From Hormoscilla sp. GUM202 (lineage in GTDB: Bacteria; Cyanobacteriota; Cyanobacteriia; Cyanobacteriales; Desertifilaceae), in contig RFFC02000001.1 in NCBI GenBank assembly GCA_005518205.2, positions 87,907 through 151,906 on the forward strand: a stretch of DNA of 64,000 nucleotides, given 5' to 3'. How positions within the stretch are numbered: position 1 is the stretch's first letter; the number at the start of each line of letters is the position of its first letter. The position numbers and the translations under genes were made by a program. The notes under the pieces are model-generated. The model was given only the letters and a program-made list of their open reading frames with translations, was not told where the DNA came from and searched no databases. Below, one piece after another: positions 9,459 through 18,759 of this stretch.

Positions 9459-10823
9459 ATGATGGAAAACATATCCCAGTTTCTCGACCACATACAGAAG
9501 GATAATACAGCTTTAATAGTCCGACGCAACGGTCAGCCGCCAGAGTGGTCCGATGCGAAGTGGCATCAGGGAGTCTACGCACGGAACCCAGAACTATATG
9601 CCCTGTTGGCCCTGGTGGAAAAGGTTCAACCTTGGCAGCAAGTGCGGATACTGTTGCAACTGCTGCAAGCTTCTCGCGCTGGCATGGAAGGCGATCGCCG
9701 CCGGCTCCACGATCGCGTAGTGGCTGTCTTGCTGGCAATTTTACCGGGCGATCGGGTATTGACAGTATTTCTGGCCTTGCGAAGGCTGCGGGCCAATCAC
9801 AAGCATACAACCAGAGCCATAGTCAACTACATTCTCAATCATCCTTATCTAGAGGATCTGGTTAGCTGTCGGAGTCCCGCCGTAGTGGATAGCCTAGAAC
9901 ATGCCTTGGGCTTGAATGTCGCCCGAGCTTGTGCGAAAATGTTAGCAGAACCCAAAACAGAAGCAACTCAAATATATTTGCGTCGCCATTTACTGCGCTT
10001 CGCCCGGGATGGGGAATGGGTAAAATTAAATTTTCCCCGGTTATACGATCGGGGAACTTCCCAGACCGGGAATGGCAACTATCAACTGATTCATACCCAG
10101 TATGCGGAAAAATTATCAGGGCAAGAACTGCGTCCGAAAACTGTCACCGCTACGAACCGGGGAGATATTTCGGCCACACTGATTCATCTTTACCGGGGAG
10201 GCAAGTCCGCAGAATTAGAGCAAGCTGTCCGTAACTACGTGGCAGAAGCTGCCGGTCAACTTCCCAGATTTTCAGGCAAGATGGCGCTGATTTTGGACGT
10301 ATCGGCCTCGACTCGCAGTTACGGAGAACGAGAATTTTGCACTCTGTCCCAATCCGTTGCCTTACAACTGATATTAGAACAATGCTGTCAGCAGTTGCAA
10401 GTTTATATTGTGGGCGGGTCGGGATTTCCGCCAATGCCAACAGGGCCTACAGATTTAGCTCTGGCCTTGCTAGATGCTATCGAAAAGCAACCCGATTTAG
10501 TGGCGATCGTCTCTGACGGCTATGAAAACTATTATCCAGGAGATTTAGAACGGGTTGTAGCAGCTTTACCTGGCTGTGGGGTAGAAACTCCGATCCTATT
10601 CTGTCACAGCCAATTCACCCCCTCTGACGATCTGAGCTTGCGCAGTCCGGCCTCAAATCTCCCCCAGTTAGAATTTTGGCATCAGGCCGACTTTGAAAGC
10701 CTGTTGTTATCCATGTTTTCCCGAGTCGATCGCCCATTCGCCATAGCCAACTTGCAGGAATTTCTCTTGCAAAAACTCGATCGAGTTGAAAAGGAGTTAA
10801 CCCCATGGACAGCCCTCAATTAG
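9459..10823 (+). CDS. vWA-domain protein with helical N-terminus (TROVE-like layout)
   Basis: The 454-residue product has an all-helical N-terminal half (about 40-230) reminiscent of HEAT-type repeats. A von Willebrand A domain follows from about 270. It contains the metal-binding MIDAS motif DVSASTRS (DxSxS) and the later conserved TGPTDLALALL and IVSDGYEN. This arrangement is the same as in TROVE/Ro60 proteins, although the helical part is not obviously a TROVE domain. The gene overlaps the following ARPP-1-like gene by 19 bp, so the two proteins are very likely made and used together. A role in protein-RNA quality control or stress response is inference. Confidence 0.75.
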   Translation: MMENISQFLDHIQKDNTALIVRRNGQPPEWSDAKWHQGVYARNPELYALLALVEKVQPWQQVRILLQLLQASRAGMEGDRRRLHDRVVAVLLAILPGDRVLTVFLALRRLRANHKHTTRAIVNYILNHPYLEDLVSCRSPAVVDSLEHALGLNVARACAKMLAEPKTEATQIYLRRHLLRFARDGEWVKLNFPRLYDRGTSQTGNGNYQLIHTQYAEKLSGQELRPKTVTATNRGDISATLIHLYRGGKSAELEQAVRNYVAEAAGQLPRFSGKMALILDVSASTRSYGEREFCTLSQSVALQLILEQCCQQLQVYIVGGSGFPPMPTGPTDLALALLDAIEKQPDLVAIVSDGYENYYPGDLERVVAALPGCGVETPILFCHSQFTPSDDLSLRSPASNLPQLEFWHQADFESLLLSMFSRVDRPFAIANLQEFLLQKLDRVEKELTPWTALN

Positions 10824-11794
10824 TCAAAAGTACCTTTGACTTGTCTGGTTATCGTTTCGGGATGCCCCAGGAGTCTGGCGTCCTGACAGTTCTGCCAATT
10901 TTTGGCGGCCCAGAACGTGCTGAATTTGTCAGCCCTCTTAAAGGACTCAAGTTATCCAGGGTGGATGGTTACGGTAATATGGAAATTGCCAATACTGCCT
11001 CACAGGGAGTGGCGATCGTGCCCCTGCATATGGGGTACATTCAAGATGGGGCGCAAAATCACGCCCTATGTCGAAGTGCTTTCATCGGTGCGGGTCAAAA
11101 ACGGATGTTCCGAGATGCCTGTTGCGTGCAAGAGTCCCAAGGAGGCTATTTGGAAGGTCGTCAGCAATGGTTTTTCATCCTGCCGCTGCATCTGCGGACC
11201 GAAGCGCTGGAGTTGCGAGGCCAGGAGAATTATAGCAAACTCTGGAATGGAATTAGCCGCTTAAACCGGGGACTGGGCTTGCCGAACCGGGGCCATTTAG
11301 AGCAAATCCTCAGTCGGAAGCGGGCTTTTTTGACCCAGTATCAAAGTCGCCTAGAACTGCTCCCAGGACAAACTGGAGCCATGTTTTTCTTGTTAGATAA
11401 GTTAGCGGGGATAGAAATAGCACCCCATCCAGCTTACTTCCAGGAATTATGGATGCCTCTGGTTTGCTTTTGCTACGGCGTCGGGGAAATGTATTGCCAA
11501 CCCAGTGCCAACAACCTTCCCGAAGGAGTAAGTCCGGCCTTTTCGGCCAGGAATCTGCAAGAATTGAGAAAGCAATTACTGCAAAGCCGAGTAGAACGGC
11601 AAGAACAGGTGAGCAACTGGGTGGCACGGACGCCAGCAGAGAAATTCACGATCTCCGAGACCGAACGTTTCCTAGATCTCCGGTTGCAAACTGCGACCAG
11701 TAAAAATTTTGCAGGTCAGTTTGTAGAGGAGAAGGGACGGTTGGTTTATGCTTCGCTATTTGCCAAGCCAGAAAAATTGGCGATCGGGGGTTGA
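10805..11794 (+). CDS. ARPP-1-like domain protein
   Basis: The 329-residue protein opens with LTVLPIFGGPERAEFVSPLKG. It contains VAIVPLHMGYIQDGAQNHAL and AGQKRMFRDACCVQESQGGY, then a WFFILPLHLRTEALE strand. These motifs match, from memory, the ARPP-1 family (ARG and rhodanese-phosphatase-associated protein), which is found in gene neighbourhoods with vWA, TROVE and RNA-repair proteins. The biochemical function is unknown. It overlaps the upstream vWA gene, so the two are co-translated. Confidence 0.6.
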   Translation: MDSPQLVKSTFDLSGYRFGMPQESGVLTVLPIFGGPERAEFVSPLKGLKLSRVDGYGNMEIANTASQGVAIVPLHMGYIQDGAQNHALCRSAFIGAGQKRMFRDACCVQESQGGYLEGRQQWFFILPLHLRTEALELRGQENYSKLWNGISRLNRGLGLPNRGHLEQILSRKRAFLTQYQSRLELLPGQTGAMFFLLDKLAGIEIAPHPAYFQELWMPLVCFCYGVGEMYCQPSANNLPEGVSPAFSARNLQELRKQLLQSRVERQEQVSNWVARTPAEKFTISETERFLDLRLQTATSKNFAGQFVEEKGRLVYASLFAKPEKLAIGG

Positions 11795-12064
11795 CAGTGC
11801 GAGTGGATATGTATTATGCTGGAAGAGAGCAAGAACTGAGTTAGGTAACGATGTTCCGTCTCTGATGCCAAATCAGAATCAACGGTCTTAAAAGGACTGG
11901 AGACTACGTCGTCCGCGCTAACCGCCTGTCTTGCTCTTTGCCAACCCAGACAATCTTTCCGATTTGGGGTCGGAAGAAAATCAATTAAGAAACCCGGTTT
12001 TTACAGAAAACCGGGTTTCTGGGCGACTCAGGGGAGAAAATGAGGCACCGGTCGCAACCTGAAG
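11795..12064. other. Intergenic region with a CCGGTTTT palindrome
   Basis: No gene is seen. A short palindromic repeat of the AGAAACCCGG...CCGGGTTTCT family lies at about 11988-12020. Members of this family also occur at 44.4, 47.4, 48.9, 49.9 and 63.6 kb. It could act as a terminator for the upstream pair. Confidence 0.5.
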
Positions 12065-12752
12065 TTAAGTCCATCCGCGCCAGGTTTGGTGTACCTGGGC
12101 TAAGTACCACATGTAGTCATCGATCGCATATTCTGTAACTGCCTTCATGATCTAATTGCGCGATCGCTCCTCATCTCCTGCCGCTTCCCAATACAATCCT
12201 ACATAAAGATGACTGTAAAAATTGCCAGTTTTGCCTGAGGATTCCCCAGCAGCGAGAACATCATCGATGGTACAATTTCCGGCATAGAGATCGTAGACGC
12301 GCCGCATCACCAACCGGGGGTCGTCGCCCACCACTAGCAGAGAATTCTGCGATCGTGTCCAGAGACGCCCACCCTGTCGTTCGCCTGTCCGGCAACGACA
12401 TAGGTGGGCGCTCTCGGACACGAGCCGTCACTCCCTGCGATCGGGCTATACAGAGATAGCGCCAAACTGTTTCTTCCACCTTCTAGTTGACCTTTAAGTC
12501 AACTTAAAACTGCTTGGCACCTTCAGCATATCTCTCGGCATAATAATAGGATAAGCCCCTTTGCCACAAGTATGGCGTGATGCTAGAATTGAGTTCTTCT
12601 GCCCGATCGAAGTCTTGAATGGATGGGGCAATAATAGCTAGCAAAAAGTTGACCGTGCCCCGCTGAATGTATGCCCTGGGGTCTTCCGGGCGTGAGGAGA
12701 TCGCCTCGTTCCACCTCAAGAGTTGATTTTTCAGGTATATTTGACTATTCAT
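12065..12752 (-). pseudogene. TPR-repeat protein, degraded
   Basis: The frame from 12752 reads MNSQIYLKNQLLRWNEAISS and has TPR features (ASxxxFDRAEEL, LWQRGLSYYYAERYAEGAKQF) before a stop at 12504. Later pieces in other frames (VEETVWRYLCIARSQG; DPRLVMRRVYDLYAGNCTID; AVTEYAIDDYMWYLAQVHQ) complete a familiar cyanobacterial TPR protein of about 220 residues. Frameshifts, an in-frame TAG after RSRN and a 67-bp palindromic insertion (12355-12421) disable it. Confidence 0.8.
12355..12421. repeat. 67-bp palindromic insertion
   Basis: GTGTCCAGAGACGCCCACC is followed 29 bp later by its near-complement GGTGGGCGCTCTCGGACAC. The unit sits inside the degraded TPR gene and explains one of its disruptions. 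It has the form of a small hairpin element. Confidence 0.7.
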
Positions 12753-12941
12753 GACAATTTTTACTCAGGTAATCATTCGACTGACAACCGACCAATGACA
12801 ACTAACCACTGACAACCTCATTTAAGTATAGTTATATTAAGGTATGTTTCATTTCTGTTACATCAAGAGAGTATCGGCAGCAACAAGTGTAAAGTAAGTG
12901 ATACCTTGCATTCGGTATTATAAGAAATAGGGAGAAAACCT

Positions 12942-14162
12942 TTGACATTAAGGGTTGCTGTAGTTGGATCGGGACCGGCAGGCTCCTCAGCCGCCGAAAC
13001 TCTAGCAAAAGCGGGAATAGAGACTTACCTGTTCGAGCGCAAGCTGGATAATGCGAAGCCCTGTGGCGGTGCCATTCCCCTCTGTATGGTCAGCGAGTTC
13101 GACCTGCCACCAAAAATTGTCGATCGGCAGGTGCGAAACATGAAGATGATCTCACCCTCCAACATCGAAGTGGATATTAATCTGGAAAAACCAGGGGAAT
13201 ATATTGGCATGTGTCGCCGGGAGGTGCTGGATGGCTTTATGCGCGATCGGGCGGCGATGCTGGGTGCCAAGCTGATTAATGGCACGGTGCATAAACTGGA
13301 GATTCCTTCAGGCAATACGGCCCCCTATACCCTGCATTACGCCGACCACTCCGATGGCAATAAGGTGGGCACGCAGAAAACTCTGCAAGTAGACCTGGTA
13401 ATAGGGGCAGATGGGGCTAACTCCCGCGTCGCGAAGGCCATTAAAGCTGGAGACTATAATTACGCGATCGCCTTCCAAGAGCGCATTCGCCTGCCAGAGG
13501 ATAAGATGGAATATTACCAAAACCTGGCAGAAATGTACGTGGGCAACGATGTATCCCCGGACTTCTACGCCTGGGTGTTCCCCAAATACGACCATGTGGC
13601 CGTGGGCACAGGCACCATGCGGGTCAATCAAGCTAAGATCAAACAGTTGCAAGCGGGTATCCGGGCCCGTGCGGCCAAACGGTTGGAAGGGGGCGAAATC
13701 ATCAAAATAGAAGCGCACCCCATTCCCGAACATCCCCGTCCCCGTCGGGTAGTGGGTCGGGTGGCCCTGGTGGGAGACGCCGCAGGCACCGTCACCAAGT
13801 CATCTGGAGAAGGGATTTATTTTGCCGCCAAGTCAGCGCGAATGTGTGCCGAAACCATTGTAGAATATTCCCATAATGGGAGTCGCATTCCCACAGAAGA
13901 AGACCTGAAGGTATATCTGAAGCGCTGGGATAAAAAGTACGGCATTACCTACAAAGTGCTGGACATCCTGCAAACGGTATTTTATCGTTCCGATGCGACA
14001 CGGGAAGCATTTGTGGAGATGTGCGCGGACAAAGACGTGCAGCGCCTGACCTTTGATAGCTATTTGTATAAGACAGTCGTACCGGCAAATCCGTTCGTGC
14101 AGATGAAGATTACGGCCAAGACTATTGGTAGTATGTTGCGGGGCCATGCCCTAGCTCCGTAA
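12942..14162 (+). CDS. chlP: Geranylgeranyl diphosphate/chlorophyllide reductase
   Basis: The 406-residue flavoenzyme reduces the geranylgeranyl chain to phytyl for chlorophyll and tocopherol synthesis. The dinucleotide-binding motif VVGSGPAGSSAAETLAKAG lies at the N-terminus. KPCGGAIPLCMVSEFDLP, a DGANS motif near 155 and VALVGDAAGTVTKSSGEGI near residue 275 are characteristic. Length is normal for cyanobacterial ChlP. The start chosen is TTG at 12942, just behind GGGAGAAAACC; no ATG lies at the right position. It stands alone with its own upstream region and is transcribed like a housekeeping gene. Confidence 0.97.
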   Translation: MTLRVAVVGSGPAGSSAAETLAKAGIETYLFERKLDNAKPCGGAIPLCMVSEFDLPPKIVDRQVRNMKMISPSNIEVDINLEKPGEYIGMCRREVLDGFMRDRAAMLGAKLINGTVHKLEIPSGNTAPYTLHYADHSDGNKVGTQKTLQVDLVIGADGANSRVAKAIKAGDYNYAIAFQERIRLPEDKMEYYQNLAEMYVGNDVSPDFYAWVFPKYDHVAVGTGTMRVNQAKIKQLQAGIRARAAKRLEGGEIIKIEAHPIPEHPRPRRVVGRVALVGDAAGTVTKSSGEGIYFAAKSARMCAETIVEYSHNGSRIPTEEDLKVYLKRWDKKYGITYKVLDILQTVFYRSDATREAFVEMCADKDVQRLTFDSYLYKTVVPANPFVQMKITAKTIGSMLRGHALAP

Positions 14163-14209
14163 TCAAGTAGGGTGGGCACCCGCCCACCCGATCTTGCTAT
14201 AATTTTTGC

Positions 14210-15523
14210 ATGCCAAGTACAACTTTCGTCACGATGGTATCCCAAAATCCCTTCACTGTTGGTCAACCGGTGCCCCCAGAACGCTTTGTGGGGCGGATAT
14301 CTCAGATAGCAACAGCATTCGACCAAATTCACAGTCGCAGCAATCTAGCTATTTGGGGTGGTGCTGGTATTGGCAAGTCATCTTTTTTGGAGCTTCTGAC
14401 TTACCCTGAAGTGTGGCAGTTGCAGGAACAGGATCCGTCAAATGCCGTTATTGTCTATCTAAATTGCCTGAGTATTATACCTTTTACACCTTCTCGCTTC
14501 TGGCGAAAACTGCTTAAGCTTTTGCAAGAGAAACTTGACGGCAATGCTGCTTGGCAATCTGTGATTGACAGGATACTGGAGAATACAGAAGTAACCAGGG
14601 AAGATATCGGCAGCGTGTTAAAGAAGATAGGGGAGCAAGATAAATTCTTGGTGCTACTGTTAGATGACTATGATGCTACCCTCCGCACCAATGCTCAATA
14701 TACAGAAGCAGACAGAGAGATATTCTTGAGTGAATGTCGCGATTTGGCATATCATTCGGAAGAGAAGAGATTCTTTTCAATGATTGTCGCCTCAAGGCGG
14801 CGTCTCAATGAAATTGGCCCAAAGCTAACGGAAGAAAGTTCCCCCTGGTACAACCACTATCTATTCCTACCACTCAAACCATTTACAAAGGATGAAGTAG
14901 TGATTTTGTTAAGTGGTACGTTAATGACACATGAGTTGCGGGAAGGAATTAGCGAAATAGCGGACGGACACCCGGCGTTGCTCCAAAATGCTGCTCATCT
15001 ATTGTACGGTAAGCTGCGAGATAGGCAAACTCCCAATGCTGAGACATTTGCGAGAGAATTTTTGGAGAGAACTGAACAGTTTTTCCAAGACACGTGGGAA
15101 CTATGCAATGAAGTAGAGCAAACACTTTTGATGCTCGTTGCCTTATCTCGTTTGAAAGGTCGCTTGCAAAATCAGGGCTACGATCTAGGTGACATCGGTA
15201 TCATCTTTAGTCAAAGAGAGCGAGAACTAACTGACCTAGAACAACGGGGAGTGATTAAACGCAGTGTAGACTCCGATGGAACGATTTACTCGTTTTCGTC
15301 CTCTATAATGGAGTGGTGGGTAATTAAGGAAATTGAAAACAGCAATGAGGAAGGGATTCAAGAACGGCAAAAAATGTTTCTAGATTTGATGAGTCGCAAG
15401 CAAGCAGAGCGAGTCAAGACTGTTATTAGGTATTTGTGGGAACATAGAGATGATGTTAAGTCTATGGTAGAATGGATTGGCAAGTTGGCAGGCGCTTTTC
15501 CTAAAGGATTTTTTCAAGGTTAA
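14210..15523 (+). CDS. STAND-type AAA NTPase
   Basis: The 437-residue protein has an N-terminal recognition segment (PERFVGR), Walker A GGAGIGKSS at about residue 49 and Walker B LVLLLDDYD at about 147. A sensor-like stretch MIVASRRRL follows. A winged-helix-like C-terminal region (DLEQRGVIKRSVDSDGTIYS) resembles the MNS/NACHT-like switch ATPases. No effector domain is visible. It lies 48 bp upstream of a second STAND protein that carries a kinase, so the two may work together. Start could also be the ATG at 14234. Confidence 0.75.
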   Translation: MPSTTFVTMVSQNPFTVGQPVPPERFVGRISQIATAFDQIHSRSNLAIWGGAGIGKSSFLELLTYPEVWQLQEQDPSNAVIVYLNCLSIIPFTPSRFWRKLLKLLQEKLDGNAAWQSVIDRILENTEVTREDIGSVLKKIGEQDKFLVLLLDDYDATLRTNAQYTEADREIFLSECRDLAYHSEEKRFFSMIVASRRRLNEIGPKLTEESSPWYNHYLFLPLKPFTKDEVVILLSGTLMTHELREGISEIADGHPALLQNAAHLLYGKLRDRQTPNAETFAREFLERTEQFFQDTWELCNEVEQTLLMLVALSRLKGRLQNQGYDLGDIGIIFSQRERELTDLEQRGVIKRSVDSDGTIYSFSSSIMEWWVIKEIENSNEEGIQERQKMFLDLMSRKQAERVKTVIRYLWEHRDDVKSMVEWIGKLAGAFPKGFFQG

Positions 15524-15571
15524 CCTTTTGATTAAGTGCGAGGATCGAACCAGTAGCATGGGATAATAAAA

Positions 15572-18052
15572 ATGACGAGGACATCTAGCGCTACGCGCAA
15601 TGGGTATACAAAACTTCTAAATCCTTATATCGTCGGTCGTCCGATTACCGAACCAGAATTCTTTTTTGGCCGGGAAAGTCTGTTTGCGTTTATTGAAGAC
15701 AATCTCAAACAAAATGCTAAGGTTATCTTGCTACACGGCCAGCGGCGCATTGGCAAATCATCTGTCTTATGCCAGATTCCTAATTTTGTCAGTCCTGATG
15801 AATTTGTGTTTGTGCTGTTTGACCTGCAAAGTCAAAGCAAGTTACCCCTGGGTCGTGTCTTGCACAACTTGGCTAAAAAGATTGTGGAAAAGCTCAGACT
15901 GCCACCCGAGAGGATAGCGCTACCTTCTATTACAGAGTTAGAAGAAAACCCGGAAAGATTTGATAGCAGATTTTTGGTCCAAGTTTATCAAGCATTAAAC
16001 AACCAAAAATTAGTCTTGTTGCTAGATGAGTTTGATGTTTTAAGCAACTACAATCCCGAATCAGCAGTTGCACATTTATTCCCATACCTACAGTTAATTA
16101 TCGAACAAGACGAGCAACTATTTATTATTCCAGTTGTGGGACGGCGACTGGACGATTTAGAAAATTTATTGAGTCTATTTGGGAGAGCCCCCAACCAAGA
16201 AATTGGCTTGCTCAAGGAGAGAAGTGCTCGGAGGTTGATTACCGAACCTGCTAAGGATTATTTGCTGTACGAGTCTGAGGCAATAGAGGCAATTTTAGAG
16301 TTGTCGTCCCATCATCCCTACTTCACTCAGGTAATCTGCCACGCTATTTTTTCCCAAGCTAGAAGTGAAGGGAATTGGACGGTCACTCGTGAAGCTGTAG
16401 AAAGCATTGTCGATGATGCAATTGAGATTGCCGAGGGGGGGTTAGCATGGTTCCGGGAAGGACTGCCTATTCCAGAACGTGTGGTATTCTCTGCAGTAGC
16501 AGAGACTCAAAAAATAGCTGCGAGAAATGTAAATTTGGCTGTAGGAGAACCCTTGACGCTGCTCAAAGAGTATGGAGTGGTGGAGACAGATGCTTTAATG
16601 CAAGCAGTGGAACGATTAGCGGAATGGAATTTCATAGATGAGGTGGAAAGTTCCGAATTCTCCCAAGCAAAGATCCCCAGGTATAAAGTGACAGTTGAAT
16701 TAGTGCGTCGCTGGCTAGTGAAACGATACTCCCTAGGACGAGAGATAAGGGAACTGGATAATTTTAGCTCAGAAGCCAATCAACTATATAGAGTAGCCAG
16801 TGAGTTTCGTCAAAATCTCGCTCTGCGTCCGAATGCGCTTACTCTCTACGAGCAAGTATTGACAGTCAATCCCAATCATTTCAAAGCGCTATTCGAGATG
16901 GCTGAGGGATACCTGGAGGTTGCAGATTTTGGCAAAGCTGTGGAATTGTACGAACGAGCATACCGGGTTAATCCAATACGCAGTGAGGACGGGTTGGTGC
17001 GATCGCACCTTAGCTATGGGGATGAGTTGATAACGCAAGGAGAATTTGAATTAGCAAGGCAGCATTTTCAACAAGTATTGGATATCGAGCCAGATAATGT
17101 GTTAGTGCAGGAGAAACTGCAAGAGATTAAAGCTAATCAAGTAATTTTAGGTGGGCGTTATAGACAAATAAAACTTTTAAGTAAAGGTGGATTTAAGAAC
17201 GTCTATCTTGCAGAAGATTGCGCTGCGCTACGCGATCGTGCAAACTCAACAAACCCATTATGTGTTGTCAAGCAAGTCACTCCTGATGGCACTTCTATTG
17301 AATTTAGAGAAATAAGGAGACTGTTTGAACGTGAGGCTGAAATTTTAGCGAAGTTAGGAAAACATCCACAAATACCTCAGCTAATCGATTATTTTGAGCA
17401 AAATGGTGGTTTTTTTATTATCGAAGAATTTATTAAAGGACGTAGTCTGACAGAGGAACTGATGGAACCTCTGCCAGAAGAACAGGTTTTGAATATTTTG
17501 GAATCAGTATTAGAGATTCTCAAATTTATTCACGAGCAAAATATCGTTCATCGAGATATTAAACCTAGCAATATAATCCGGCGGGATCGAGACCATAAAT
17601 TAGTTTTGCTTGATTTTGGGGCAATAGAGGAAATTCAAAAACACTCTAATTCAATTTATCAAACAACAACCACTGTAATTGCAACGCCCGCCTACATGCC
17701 ACTAGAACAACTCACTGGTTTCCCTAGATTGAGCAGCGATATTTATTCTGTGGGAATGATCGGTATTCAAGCTATCACAGGGATATATCCAATCGACCTC
17801 CCAAGAGATATATATACGAATGAAATAAAGTGGATGGACAAAGCAAAAGTCAGTCCCGACTTAGGGGATATTCTCACTAAAATGGTGAAATACGACTTTA
17901 GAGAACGCTATCAGTCAGCAACAGAAGCCCTGCAAGATGTCAAGGCATTGAAAGAGAATCTATATATACCTGTGCATGGACTTGCGCCAAGTTCCAAATC
18001 CAAAAGTCTCTTATCTAGAATTGGGAAGCTATTATCTAGAAAAATTTTCTAG
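15572..18052 (+). CDS. STAND NTPase-TPR-Ser/Thr kinase fusion
   Basis: The 826-residue protein combines three modules. An ATPase core carries FFGRES, Walker A GQRRIGKSS at about 56 and Walker B LVLLLDEFD at about 150. TPR-type repeats occupy about 410-515. A protein kinase domain starts at about 527 (LLSKGGFKNVYLAED). It retains the VVK lysine, HRDIKPSN at about 659 and DFG at about 680, so it should be catalytically competent. In standard kinases the glycine loop is GxGxxG; here it is SKGGFKN. Nucleotide-driven sensing controlling phosphorylation is inferred; signalling or phage defence are both possible. It converges with the gene at 18471-18049, overlapping by 4 bp. Confidence 0.85.
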   Translation: MTRTSSATRNGYTKLLNPYIVGRPITEPEFFFGRESLFAFIEDNLKQNAKVILLHGQRRIGKSSVLCQIPNFVSPDEFVFVLFDLQSQSKLPLGRVLHNLAKKIVEKLRLPPERIALPSITELEENPERFDSRFLVQVYQALNNQKLVLLLDEFDVLSNYNPESAVAHLFPYLQLIIEQDEQLFIIPVVGRRLDDLENLLSLFGRAPNQEIGLLKERSARRLITEPAKDYLLYESEAIEAILELSSHHPYFTQVICHAIFSQARSEGNWTVTREAVESIVDDAIEIAEGGLAWFREGLPIPERVVFSAVAETQKIAARNVNLAVGEPLTLLKEYGVVETDALMQAVERLAEWNFIDEVESSEFSQAKIPRYKVTVELVRRWLVKRYSLGREIRELDNFSSEANQLYRVASEFRQNLALRPNALTLYEQVLTVNPNHFKALFEMAEGYLEVADFGKAVELYERAYRVNPIRSEDGLVRSHLSYGDELITQGEFELARQHFQQVLDIEPDNVLVQEKLQEIKANQVILGGRYRQIKLLSKGGFKNVYLAEDCAALRDRANSTNPLCVVKQVTPDGTSIEFREIRRLFEREAEILAKLGKHPQIPQLIDYFEQNGGFFIIEEFIKGRSLTEELMEPLPEEQVLNILESVLEILKFIHEQNIVHRDIKPSNIIRRDRDHKLVLLDFGAIEEIQKHSNSIYQTTTTVIATPAYMPLEQLTGFPRLSSDIYSVGMIGIQAITGIYPIDLPRDIYTNEIKWMDKAKVSPDLGDILTKMVKYDFRERYQSATEALQDVKALKENLYIPVHGLAPSSKSKSLLSRIGKLLSRKIF

Positions 18053-18471
18053 AAGAGAACAAAATTAACAGTTGCCAACTCTTTTTCTGTTTCCTCTGCT
18101 GCTTCTGGCAAGGTTTCTGCCTCGGCATCCATCAACGTTTTTATCCTGTCAAACAGATCGACTTCTGCCGGTTCTCGATCGGTTAATTTCTCGTATAAAT
18201 AGGGGTCGTTCAACCAGTGGACAAAAGCTATTTCCAGCAAACCATTCTGCCAGAGTTGAAACCGCCAATATTTGGAAGTCCTGTTGTCAACTACTTCAAA
18301 CAAAGGGGCGCAATTTTTTTGAGGATAATAGATAAAGTTGTCGTCGCAAATGTAGTACCAAACCTTTCCTTCTGCTTCATCGCATAAACAACATATTCTT
18401 TCCCTACTGTTAACATAAAAACGGTTTCCTTTGATAGATGCGCCAGTGTTGGCGATACAACGAATTTTCAT
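18049..18471 (-). CDS. Hypothetical protein, 140 aa
   Basis: I do not recognise the family. The product starts MKIRCIANTGASIKGNRFYV. It contains two Cys residues in ICCLCDE, an aromatic-rich core (VWYYICDDNFIYYP) and an acidic helical tail (DRIKTLMDAEAETLPEAAEE). No signal peptide or membrane segment is visible. It lies just downstream of the interrupted Panacea partner gene on the same strand. Confidence 0.6.
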   Translation of the reverse strand: MKIRCIANTGASIKGNRFYVNSRERICCLCDEAEGKVWYYICDDNFIYYPQKNCAPLFEVVDNRTSKYWRFQLWQNGLLEIAFVHWLNDPYLYEKLTDREPAEVDLFDRIKTLMDAEAETLPEAAEETEKELATVNFVLF

Positions 18472-18759
18472 GGTTGATTTAATCTCACTTATGAGTACAA
18501 ATTGTGATGTGGATCTAGCCAGACTATATAGAAAATCCTGTTGTTCAGAAACCCGTGTACTCTTCCATACTCATTAGCCGATATTTCAAATTGAAACCCA
18601 GGCAACTCTCTTAGTTCCAGATTTAGACAAGTAAATCCCTCGGGTTCGGTTGTTTTAGACCAATTAATTTTATGTGCTCGTAATGAAGGAGACTTACTGC
18701 TGGTAAACTCATCATACTTGATTGTTGACACATCTTTCAAACGCAAGAGCAGTTTTTCC

